Of a DNA stretch of 13,504 nucleotides, positions 7,186 to 13,259 are shown one piece after another; the first letter of the stretch is position 1, and each line of letters begins with the position of its first letter. The notes beneath the pieces are model-generated. The model ran no database searches. It was not told where the DNA came from and saw only the letters and a program-made list of their open reading frames with translations. A program made the position numbers and the translations under genes. Source of the DNA: JBEKDJ01 sp050014415 (GTDB lineage Bacteria > Desulfobacterota > BSN033 > UBA1163); NCBI GenBank assembly GCA_050014415.1, contig JBEKDJ010000115.1, positions 1 through 13,504 on the forward strand. Reading direction: 5' to 3'.

Positions 7186-7247
7186 GGCTGAGGTTGGGGG
7201 AGAAACGAAAGAGATTCTATCTCAAACTCGGCCTCAACCTTAACCTC
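7178..7247. terminator. imperfect inverted repeat between convergent rlmD and hisG, possible bidirectional terminator
   Basis: GAGGTTGAGGCTGAGG (7178-7193) pairs with CCTCAACCTTAACCTC (7232-7247) at 14 of 16 positions. A small GAGAT-tct-ATCTC hairpin (7211-7223) sits in the loop. The left arm consists of repeated GAGG(T/C)T hexamers and overlaps the rlmD stop region, and the right arm overlaps the hisG end. There is no clear T-run, so classical Rho-independent termination is uncertain. It may instead be a degenerate repeat element. Confidence 0.45.
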
Positions 7248-8118
7248 ATATGACTTTGTTGAGGGGATATTCGATGATTCCCACTGCTCCTCGTTTCTGG
7301 AGTTTTGGAATGAGTTCACGGACGATCTTCTCGGAGATGATCGTTTCCACGGAAAACCAATCGGTCTCGAAGAGATTGGAAATGGTCGGTGCGGTGATGC
7401 TCGGGACAATCTCGATCACGCTCTTGAGATCATTCGCTGAGACGTTCATCTTGAGCCCAACCATCCCCTCCGCTCGAAGGGCTCCCTGAAGAAGCAGCGA
7501 GATCTGTTCGATCTTTTCCCTCTTCCAGGGATCTTTGTAAGACTCCCGATTGGCGATCAATTGAGTATTGGTTTCCATCAGTTCCTCGACAATCCGAAGC
7601 CCGTTAGCCCGTAATGTACTACCGGTCTCGGTCACTTCAACGATGGCGTCGGCCAATCCTTCGATCACCTTTCCCTCTGTCGCTCCCCAGGAGAACTCCA
7701 CATCAACGTTGATCTTCTTTCTGGCGAAGTATTGCTTCGTAAAACTGACTAGCTCCGTAAAGATCTTTTTCCCTTCAAGGTCTATCAATTGGTGAACAGG
7801 CGAGTCCTCTGCCACCACCAACACCCACCGTGCAGGCGATGTACTCGCTTTGGAGTAGATCAAATCTTGGACGACCACCACATCCGACCCATTCTCCAAA
7901 ATCCAATCCTTCCCGGTCAGCCCGACATCCAGGGTGCCCATTTCCACAAACCGTGACATCTCCTGGGCCCTCACCATGGTACAGCGGATCTCATCGTCAT
8001 CCACAGTAGGAAAGTAACTCCGGGAGCTCATCGAGATCTTCCAGCCAGATCTTCTAAAGAGTTCAATAGTAGCACTCTCCAGGCTCCCTTTTGGAATTCC
8101 AACCTTCAGGATCTTCAC
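7246..8118 (-). CDS. hisG: ATP phosphoribosyltransferase, long form (HisG)
   Basis: Catalyses the first step of histidine synthesis, ATP plus PRPP to phosphoribosyl-ATP. At 290 residues it is the long form, with a C-terminal ACT-like regulatory domain (about 215-290) that binds histidine, so no HisZ partner is needed. It begins MKILKVGIPKGSLESATIELF. LDVGLTGKDW (63-72) and the PRPP-binding loop VEVTETGSTLRANGL (160-174) are intact. The start is GTG at 8116-8118, overlapping the hisI stop (GTGA). AAGGAGGT lies about 10 bases upstream inside hisI. An ATG 7 bases before the GTG is in another frame. It is the last gene of the hisI-hisG unit and ends close to the convergent rlmD. No histidine leader peptide or attenuator is visible in front of hisI. 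Confidence 0.96.
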   Translation of the reverse strand: MKILKVGIPKGSLESATIELFRRSGWKISMSSRSYFPTVDDDEIRCTMVRAQEMSRFVEMGTLDVGLTGKDWILENGSDVVVVQDLIYSKASTSPARWVLVVAEDSPVHQLIDLEGKKIFTELVSFTKQYFARKKINVDVEFSWGATEGKVIEGLADAIVEVTETGSTLRANGLRIVEELMETNTQLIANRESYKDPWKREKIEQISLLLQGALRAEGMVGLKMNVSANDLKSVIEIVPSITAPTISNLFETDWFSVETIISEKIVRELIPKLQKRGAVGIIEYPLNKVI

Positions 8119-8492
8119 TTTTCATATACCTCCTTCGGATCAAAAATCCTCTCTCCTGAGATCGTCCATCCACGATCTTCATACCGATGATGGAAACAAC
8201 TCCGAAAACCAGTGTGACAAGCTGCATTTCCTATCTGGTCAACTTTGAGCAGGAGGGTATCTCCATCACAATCCAGATCAATCTCTCTCACCTCCTGAAA
8301 ATGTCCTGAGGTTTCTCCTTTCACCCAAAGCTTCTTTCGGGACCGAGACCAGAAGGTTGCTCTCTTTGTCTTCAGGGTCTCTTCCCATGCCTCTCGATTC
8401 ATATAGCCTAACATCAAGACCTCGTTGGTCGACACATCCTGGATGATGACCGGAATCACTCCCCCGCCTTTTCTAAAATCGATCTCAATCAC
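8115..8492 (-). CDS. hisI: phosphoribosyl-AMP cyclohydrolase (HisI)
   Basis: Opens the purine ring of phosphoribosyl-AMP, the third step of histidine synthesis. The 125-residue protein is monofunctional; no HisE pyrophosphohydrolase domain is fused. It shows LMLGYMNREAW (26-36), FWSRSR (47-52), LWVKGETSG (55-63), the metal motif DCDGD (74-78) and the zinc motif CHTGFRSC (92-99), all as expected. The start is GTG at 8490-8492 preceded by AAGGGGGAAG. Its stop overlaps the hisG GTG, so HisG translation is probably coupled. HisE and the rest of the pathway must be encoded elsewhere. Confidence 0.96.
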   Translation of the reverse strand: MIEIDFRKGGGVIPVIIQDVSTNEVLMLGYMNREAWEETLKTKRATFWSRSRKKLWVKGETSGHFQEVREIDLDCDGDTLLLKVDQIGNAACHTGFRSCFHHRYEDRGWTISGERIFDPKEVYEK

Positions 8493-8503
8493 GCTTCCCC
8501 CTT

Positions 8504-8564
8504 ATGAGTTCAGAGTGATGAGTTCGGAGTTTTTTATCTTGATTTTTTTTCACTCCAAACTCAT
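8504..8564. repeat. direct and inverted repeats between DUF72 gene and hisI
   Basis: ATGAGTTCAGAGT (8504-8516) and ATGAGTTCGGAGT (8518-8530) are direct repeats with one mismatch. ACTCCAAACTCAT (8552-8564) is the reverse complement of the second copy with one mismatch. The 21-base loop (8531-8551) is T-rich on the plus strand. In RNA from the DUF72 gene (minus strand) this forms a 13-bp stem right after the stop codon, which could end or stabilise the message. There is no U-run after it, so terminator function is uncertain. Confidence 0.55.
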
Positions 8565-8566
8565 GA

Positions 8567-9364
8567 CTATTGCTCTATGAGCAGCTTAGCCATTTGAGAG
8601 GCATTTTTGGCTGCAGAACCAGCATGGCAGTTATTAAAAAAGATAAAGATCTTCCCCGTCTTCTGAGAAATATCTTTAATATCCGGGATGAATTTTTGCA
8701 GCTCCTCTTCACCATAAAGGTAGTTATATCTTTCCGAAATTGGCGCATTGAACCAATTGGGATTTCGGCCATGAAATCGGAAATAGCCAATCTCCGAAGT
8801 CGCTCTGGGCATGTAGGGCATCAATTTTTGAAGTTTGGGTTCGTCCACGATGCAAAATCCAATTCCATTTCTCTCTAGGAATTGAAAAGTCCTTTCTCCC
8901 AGCCATGTCTGGTTTCGGAATTCGAAGACCAGCGGAACTCCCCCCATCTGCTCTTTGAACCGATGGAGATAGTCGAGGTTTTCACGATTCAGGAAAAATC
9001 CATAAGGAAACTGCGCAAGGACACAAGCCAGCTTCCCGTCATCGACCAGAGGAACTAGGCTGTACCTGAACTTTTCAAAGGTCTCCTGGTTATCGATCAT
9101 CGCCCCGGTCTCTTTGTTCCGAATCTCATGGGTCATCCCCCTAAAGGCCTTTACAACAAATTCAAACCCTTTGGACGTCTTTTGGGACATCGCAGCAAAA
9201 CTCTTCTGAGAAGGAAGGGTGTAATAGGTGAAATTGACTTCCAAGGCATGAAACCCCAACTCCTTTTCATAGTAAGGCAACATCTCTCTGTCACGAATGC
9301 CGATCGGATAAACCACCCCTTTCCAATCCGAAAAAGAAAAACCACTCGTCCCAATCTTGATCAT
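8567..9364 (-). CDS. DUF72 (YecE-like) protein
   Basis: 265-residue member of the DUF72/YecE family, whose TIM-barrel fold is known but whose reaction is not established. It starts IGTSGFSFSDWKGVVYP, the family N-terminal signature. It also has ALEVNFTYYTLPS (about 40-52), FVVKAFRGMTHE (69-80), VFEFRNQTW (about 146-154), YFRFHGRN (about 194-201) and the C-terminal FFNNCHAGSAAKNASQ motif, which matches the usual FNNH/C-x-G-x-A-x-x-NA pattern. Length is normal and no signal peptide or membrane segment is visible. The ATG is at 9362-9364; the ribosome site is poor (TAGGA abuts the start). It has its own promoter at 9409-9437 and is followed by a hairpin before hisI, so it may be a separate unit, though read-through to hisI-hisG is possible. 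Confidence 0.9.
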   Translation of the reverse strand: MIKIGTSGFSFSDWKGVVYPIGIRDREMLPYYEKELGFHALEVNFTYYTLPSQKSFAAMSQKTSKGFEFVVKAFRGMTHEIRNKETGAMIDNQETFEKFRYSLVPLVDDGKLACVLAQFPYGFFLNRENLDYLHRFKEQMGGVPLVFEFRNQTWLGERTFQFLERNGIGFCIVDEPKLQKLMPYMPRATSEIGYFRFHGRNPNWFNAPISERYNYLYGEEELQKFIPDIKDISQKTGKIFIFFNNCHAGSAAKNASQMAKLLIEQ

Positions 9365-9408
9365 TCCTACCCTATTGAACGAATCGAGCTCAACGGCCCG
9401 ATGCTTCT

Positions 9409-9437
9409 AAAATAGACGAATGAGATAGGATTGTCAA
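9409..9437 (-). promoter_or_regulatory. sigma70-type promoter for the DUF72 gene
   Basis: On the minus strand TTGACA (9432-9437) is followed after 17 bases by TATTTT (9409-9414): a perfect -35 and a 4-of-6 -10 at ideal spacing. The predicted start point near 9401 gives a leader of about 37 bases to the DUF72 ATG. No operator is evident. Confidence 0.7.
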
Positions 9438-9613
9438 CCTTGTTACAGTTCTCTGAAAGAGTGGAGATCTTGAAGCGGCCTCCTTCCTCAAGGAATCTCA
9501 TCTGAAATCCAAATATACCAAGCCTGGCTCAAGAGCCTTTTGTCAGTCTCATCGTGTGGGTAACACTCGAGGAGTTCTTTAACTTGATCTGAAGCAAATC
9601 GTTTGTCTAATTA

Positions 9614-9654
9614 GGACATAATCTAACCTTCCGGTTGAGTTTAAGATTACGTCC
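9614..9654. repeat. imperfect palindrome upstream of the AcnX promoter
   Basis: GGACATAATCT (9614-9624) and AGATTACGTCC (9644-9654) are inverted repeats with one mismatch in 11. The loop contains a second hairpin, AACC-ttcc-GGTT. It lies about 110 bases upstream of the -35. It could be a regulator site, a terminator-like hairpin without a T-run, or a relic repeat end. Confidence 0.5.
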
Positions 9655-9721
9655 CCCATAACAGATTCTTTGACCACAAAGGGAGGCATCAACTTTTCAA
9701 CTTTAGATCTACAAAACCTAT

Positions 9722-9742
9722 CCACTTTTAAACTTTAAGTGG
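9722..9742. promoter_or_regulatory. candidate operator CCACTT-N9-AAGTGG
   Basis: A perfect 6-bp inverted repeat with a 9-base centre (9722-9727 and 9737-9742), centred about 34 bases upstream of the -35 element of the AcnX operon. The position suits an activator or a repressor dimer. No regulator gene is in view, so function is only suggested by position. Confidence 0.35.
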
Positions 9743-9765
9743 CCTAACTAAAAACTAAAAAAATA

Positions 9766-9794
9766 TTGACAGGGTCTAACTTGTAGAATATAAT
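9766..9794 (+). promoter_or_regulatory. perfect consensus sigma70 promoter for the first AcnX operon
   Basis: TTGACA (9766-9771), a 17-base spacer, then TATAAT (9789-9794): both hexamers match the consensus exactly at optimal spacing. The expected start point is near 9801, giving a leader of about 40 bases with ribosome site GAGGGAG (9824-9830) and ATG at 9841. Such a strong promoter suggests high expression, unless repressed. Confidence 0.88.
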
Positions 9795-9840
9795 TTGGAA
9801 ATATTTTTTAGTAAATTTTGGGCGAGGGAGATATAAAAAT

Positions 9841-11091
9841 ATGCGACTGACGAAAGATGAAAAAAAGATGCTGTCCGGTGAGTACGGGGAAGCAACCAGA
9901 AGAGCCATGGAAATCCTGGTCAAAATGGGCGAATATGAGGGGGCCAAGCGCATGGTTCCAGTGAGCTGGGCGGACCTGTCGACTTTTTCAGGTATAGGGG
10001 GAGGACATGGTGACAGCCCGGATAACGATATGTACAAATTTATGAAAGAATTCGATGATCTGTGTGCTCAAGAAAATGTAAAATTCAGATGCCCTATAAC
10101 GCTGGCTGATGCGGGTACGCCCGAGAGGAACGAAAAAATGACGAGGATGGGAGCGCAACTGATCTCGCCGGCAGGAGCCTCCAGTCCCCATGATATCTTC
10201 CCTCTGCCTCTTTTCGGACAATACGTGACACCAGGCGCTACCAACATAAACACCTATTGTAACAGCATGCTTGGCGCCAGGGGGAACAACGAGGGCCCCG
10301 TAGGCGTGCACATGGCGGCCATCACCGGCAAAACACCGGAATATGGCTATCTTTTGGATGAGAACAGGCATGCCAGGATGGTGGTTAAAGTTAAGGTGGA
10401 ACCGAAAAATTACATCGAGTGGGCCGTCCTCGGCTTCTACATATCCAAAACATTGAGTACACATTACTGGGATGTCCCTGTGCTAACCGGAATAAAGCCT
10501 ACCGCTGTTTCAAGCGACGATATCATGTCATTCTGCGCAAGCATGAACAATCCTGGCTCCATAACCCACTTCCTCATCGAAGGTCTGTCACCAGAAGGAC
10601 GCACGTTGAAGCAAGCCTTAGCTGGAAAGAAACCGAAAGAGACATTCGCCGTGGGGCCTAAGGAAATGAAGGAAATATACGACACATATCCGCCCACAGG
10701 GAATAACCCAGATATCGTAACCTTACGTTTTCCCTTAACCGTACAGCGTCTATATGATGTGGTTCGTTTGGTTGAGGGGAAAAAGGTTCACGAAGATGTG
10801 TCGTTCGCGGTGGATCTTACTCTCGCTGCCAAAATGGTAGCAGAAAGATTTGGCTTGAGAAAGGTCTTAGAGACAGCCGGTGTCTTTGTAGCGCAGGTAC
10901 AGGGGAACGTCATGTGGAAGGGGAGAGTCATTGACCCCTGGACGCAGGCAAGGCAGGAGGGAGTCAGAACAATGGTAACGGACAGTCTAAAGGACTGCAA
11001 TGCCATCAGTCAACAAGAGATTGATCTGGTTTTGTTGCCTTCTTTAGAAAAGATTGTAAATACTGCTTTAACCGGAAAGCTGGAGGTGTGA
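9841..11091 (+). CDS. aconitase X (AcnX, DUF521) large subunit homolog, divergent, copy 1
   Basis: 416-residue member of the AcnX branch of the aconitase superfamily. Characterised members are the archaeal phosphomevalonate dehydratase large subunit and bacterial cis-3-hydroxy-L-proline dehydratase. Family marks are LTKDEKKMLSGEYGEA (3-18), YCNSMLGARGNNEGP (139-153), ITGKTPEYGYLLDENR (161-176), WAVLGFYISKTL (194-205), PVLTGIKP (213-220), SPEGRTLKQAL (250-260) and a C-terminal TALTGKLEV. Missing by comparison from memory: the TCTPY cysteine region (now around 108-125, no Cys), the GCPH motif (now LRFPLT, 295-300) and the (D)TC motif (now VAQVQG, 350-355). Cysteines are at 75, 84, 140, 232 and 386. 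The first ATG after the promoter, 10 bases after GAGGGAG, is the start. The swivel subunit follows after 3 bases. A dehydratase of a small hydroxy-acid or similar substrate is likely by family, but the lost ligands make the activity uncertain. Confidence 0.85.
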   Translation: MRLTKDEKKMLSGEYGEATRRAMEILVKMGEYEGAKRMVPVSWADLSTFSGIGGGHGDSPDNDMYKFMKEFDDLCAQENVKFRCPITLADAGTPERNEKMTRMGAQLISPAGASSPHDIFPLPLFGQYVTPGATNINTYCNSMLGARGNNEGPVGVHMAAITGKTPEYGYLLDENRHARMVVKVKVEPKNYIEWAVLGFYISKTLSTHYWDVPVLTGIKPTAVSSDDIMSFCASMNNPGSITHFLIEGLSPEGRTLKQALAGKKPKETFAVGPKEMKEIYDTYPPTGNNPDIVTLRFPLTVQRLYDVVRLVEGKKVHEDVSFAVDLTLAAKMVAERFGLRKVLETAGVFVAQVQGNVMWKGRVIDPWTQARQEGVRTMVTDSLKDCNAISQQEIDLVLLPSLEKIVNTALTGKLEV

Positions 11092-11094
11092 TAG

Positions 11095-11535
11095 ATGGCA
11101 AAGATTATTCTTAAAGGACATAAGGGCATCGGCGGAACCGCTGAAGGCGAGGCGTTGGTCAGCAAGAATGCGCTCAGTTACATATTTGACGTGGGAGGCA
11201 TATGGCTTGACCCCATGAGCGCCAAGGTCACCAACAAGAAAGAAATGCCGGACTGGTATGGGAAGGACTTGGCCGGTAAGGTGCTTGTCTTTCCCACGGG
11301 CAGGGGAGGAATCTTCAGCACGGCAATGCTGATGGGACTCGTAAAAAAGGGCCTCGGACCAAAAGCCATGATCAACGTCAAGACCCACCCGGTGTTCACT
11401 TACGCTTCAATCGTTTTAGACATACCAACCGTAGATAAGCTGAACAAGAATCCATGTGAAGTCATCGAAACAGGGGACTGGGTCAAGGTAGACGCTCAGA
11501 AGGGAATCGTGGAGGTAACGAAGAAAAAAGGTTAA
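11095..11535 (+). CDS. AcnX small (DUF126 swivel) subunit homolog, copy 1
   Basis: 146-residue swivel-domain partner that should complete the active site of the preceding large subunit. In characterised AcnX enzymes the two parts are separate subunits or fused. It begins MAKIILKGHKGIGGTAEGEAL, which corresponds to the DUF126 N-terminus (GxAxGEALV). LAGKVLVFPTGRGGIFST (about 59-76) matches the GKVLVxPxGRGSSSGS region except that the serine-rich loop is GGIFST. It ends with a KAMINVKTHPVFTYASIVLDIPTV stretch (about 90-113) typical of the C-terminal half. The ATG lies 3 bases after the large-subunit stop, and its ribosome site GGAGGTG is inside the end of that gene, so translation is coupled. 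It is followed by a gap and a strong terminator. Confidence 0.85.
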   Translation: MAKIILKGHKGIGGTAEGEALVSKNALSYIFDVGGIWLDPMSAKVTNKKEMPDWYGKDLAGKVLVFPTGRGGIFSTAMLMGLVKKGLGPKAMINVKTHPVFTYASIVLDIPTVDKLNKNPCEVIETGDWVKVDAQKGIVEVTKKKG

Positions 11536-11671
11536 GCACCAAGAACCCAACAGATGACCTCTGACTGCTTGTAACGCACATGGGCAGAGTTTGAATCTGT
11601 TAGGGTATACCAGAGAAGAACTGCCTCGTCGCTCTTTCAGAGTGTTGGACTTGAACCGTTGTTAGCCGGCA

Positions 11672-11708
11672 AAAAAGTGGTACTGAGCATTGCTCGGTAC
11701 CACTTTTT
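11672..11708 (+). terminator. strong Rho-independent terminator after the first AcnX module
   Basis: AAAAAGTGGTAC (11672-11683), then T, GAGC, loop ATT (11689-11691), GCTC, G, and GTACCACTTTTT (11697-11708). The 17-bp stem contains one T-G wobble and a 3-base loop, and the 3' arm ends in five T. The A-run at the 5' side would let it act in both directions. It lies about 135 bases after the DUF126 stop and separates the two modules. Confidence 0.88.
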
Positions 11709-11843
11709 GTATGTGCCTATTGCTGGAGGCTAACCTGATTGGAGAGATTTTCCGGTTCGTTTTAAAGGGTACAATGAGTGAAGTAATTTTCCCACGGAAT
11801 CAATAATAAAGTTAGTAAAAAATTGGCCAAAAATATTGGTCCC

Positions 11844-11879
11844 CCTCCCCTTCGTCCTCTCCCACCAAGGGAGGGGAGG
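11844..11879. repeat. pyrimidine-rich/purine-rich inverted repeat
   Basis: CCTCCCC (11844-11850) pairs with GGGGAGG (11873-11879), and an inner CTCCC-accaa-GGGAG hairpin (11859-11873) competes with it. Sequences of this CCTCCC...GGGAGG type are common dispersed intergenic repeats in Gram-negative genomes (from general knowledge). There is a short T-run right after it (TTTT at 11880-11883), so a second weak terminator is possible. Confidence 0.5.
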
Positions 11880-12014
11880 TTTTGGGGGAAATTGTTTCAA
11901 ATGTTAGAGATAGATTCTCAGACTTAATCGTGTAAGTATCTAACAAAATCTGACTCATAGACATATCATACACAAAATTGTTTGGGATATCGTGAGAAAG
12001 GAGATGAAAGGTCT

Positions 12015-13256
12015 ATGCAATTGACAAAAGACGAAGAGAAGATGCTCTCTGGGGGCTACGGCGAAGGATATAAAAGAGCCATCGAAATTCTCATCAAACT
12101 GGGAGAATTTTACGATGCCAAGCGCCTGGTTCCTATTAGCATGGCGTATCTCGTTGTAGGTCCTAGTCCCAGCAGCCCTGGGAAAGCAAATGAATGGCTG
12201 AGCGAAATGGCTGATCTGGGTACCACTTTTAAATGTCCTCTGGCACTGACTCCTCTTGATACAATAACCCCCTCTGCCTACGAACTCCATAAGAAGCTTG
12301 GCGCGGTATTCGCCTACGGAGGAAGCGGGCATGCACGCAATATCCTTTGTCTTCCTGTTTTCGGACAACATATTGCAGCGGACGGCACGGCTATAACTCA
12401 CTATATGAACTCGTACATCGGCGCGAGAGCGAATACCGAGTGTTTTATCGGGCAGTATTCGGCTGCCATCGTTGGAAAAACACCAGAATACGGCTTTCAT
12501 CTGCCTAAGAACAGGATTGGAAAGACGCTATTTGATGTGAAGGTGGAACTGAAGGACGAAACCGACTGGAGCGCCCTCGGCTACTATATCTCAAGAACTT
12601 TAGGTAAAAACTATTGGGATGTACCGGTGATAAACGGAATAAAACCCGCTGACATCACACACGACGAATTGATTGCCATCTGTTCGAGCATACCTTCTTA
12701 CGGCGCCTGCGTTCATTCCCTCCTCGTAGGTGTCTCACCTGAAGCACGGACATTGGAGCAAGCCTTCGGCGGGAAGAAGCCCAAGGAGAAGTTCGTCGTT
12801 GGACCGAAGGAATTGAAGGGAGTCTATGATACATTCTCAACCTCCAAGGAAAAACCGGATATGATATCCATTGGCGGTTTTGGGGTGAACCTCTCAGTAG
12901 AGGACGTATTAAAATTGGCCAGCTTGCTCGAAGGGAAAAAAGTGTCCAATGACTTTCCAACGGTGGCGTTGATTGACGGACCTGTTAGGGCTATGGCAGA
13001 CAGAACCGGCATGACGGATATCCTTAGGGCAGCAGGTGTCAGATTAAGTATGGACGAAGTCTTCAAAGAAAGAGGTATCGATGGGGCAGAGTTTACTAAT
13101 AACCCGGTGATATGTGCCAAACGGATGGGATGGAATACGTTGGTTTTTGCTGATGCAAAATCATGCCATTACATAGGTAACCAAGATATCGAGCCGGTTT
13201 TGAAGCATGTGGAGGAATGTGTGAAGATTGCGTTAACTGGCAGAATGGAGGTGTGA
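12015..13256 (+). CDS. aconitase X (AcnX, DUF521) large subunit homolog, divergent, copy 2
   Basis: 413-residue paralog of the gene at 9841. It shares LTKDEEKMLSGGYGEG (3-18), NSYIGARANTE (132-142), VGKTPEYGFHLPKNR (153-167), WSALGYYISRTLG (185-197), YWDVPVINGIKPADI (200-214), SPEARTLEQAFGGKKPKE (241-258), VVGPKELKGVYDTF (261-274) and the C-terminal ALTGRMEV. As in copy 1 the usual AcnX cysteine motifs are absent: around 100-115 there is no TCTPY, the GCPH region reads GGFGVN (287-292), and the (D)TC region reads RLSMDEV (343-349). Cys74, Cys223 and Cys384 align with Cys84, Cys232 and Cys386 of copy 1. An in-frame ATG lies at 11982, but the start at 12015 is chosen because it matches the copy-1 N-terminus and has GAAAGG just before it. 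Its small subunit follows 3 bases after its stop. Substrate unknown. Confidence 0.85.
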   Translation: MQLTKDEEKMLSGGYGEGYKRAIEILIKLGEFYDAKRLVPISMAYLVVGPSPSSPGKANEWLSEMADLGTTFKCPLALTPLDTITPSAYELHKKLGAVFAYGGSGHARNILCLPVFGQHIAADGTAITHYMNSYIGARANTECFIGQYSAAIVGKTPEYGFHLPKNRIGKTLFDVKVELKDETDWSALGYYISRTLGKNYWDVPVINGIKPADITHDELIAICSSIPSYGACVHSLLVGVSPEARTLEQAFGGKKPKEKFVVGPKELKGVYDTFSTSKEKPDMISIGGFGVNLSVEDVLKLASLLEGKKVSNDFPTVALIDGPVRAMADRTGMTDILRAAGVRLSMDEVFKERGIDGAEFTNNPVICAKRMGWNTLVFADAKSCHYIGNQDIEPVLKHVEECVKIALTGRMEV

Positions 13257-13259
13257 TAG

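Larger units (their letters stand above)
9365..9840. other. 476-base non-coding region between DUF72 gene and the AcnX operon
   Basis: No credible gene on either strand. It holds the divergent DUF72 promoter (9409-9437), a small GGCTC/GAGCC hairpin followed by TTTT (9526-9541), a strong imperfect palindrome (9614-9654), a short palindrome CCACTT/AAGTGG (9722-9742), and the consensus promoter of the AcnX operon (9766-9794). Base composition becomes AT-rich toward the promoter. The region separates core genes from the AcnX genes and may be an island border, but no tRNA, att repeat or transposase was seen. Confidence 0.6.
11536..12014. other. 479-base non-coding region between the two AcnX modules
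   Basis: No credible gene. It holds about 130 bases with no recognisable signal, then the strong terminator hairpin (11672-11708), an AT-rich stretch, a C-rich/G-rich inverted repeat (11844-11879), and the leader of the second module with ribosome sites AAGGAG and GAAAGG before the ATG at 12015. I find no convincing -35/-10 pair for the second module, unlike the first. An atypical or activator-dependent promoter, or read-through, must serve it. Confidence 0.55.

Noticed and set aside
11585..11610. GTTTGAATC-like T-loop suggesting a tRNA or tRNA-derived attachment site
   Set aside because: The flanking stem is mostly G-U pairs, and no acceptor, D or anticodon stem can be built around it.
12219..12230. 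GGTACCACTTTT inside the second AcnX gene, identical to an arm of the terminator at 11696-11707
   Set aside because: A 12-base match is expected by chance several times in a window of this size, and the reading frame there is intact and conserved.
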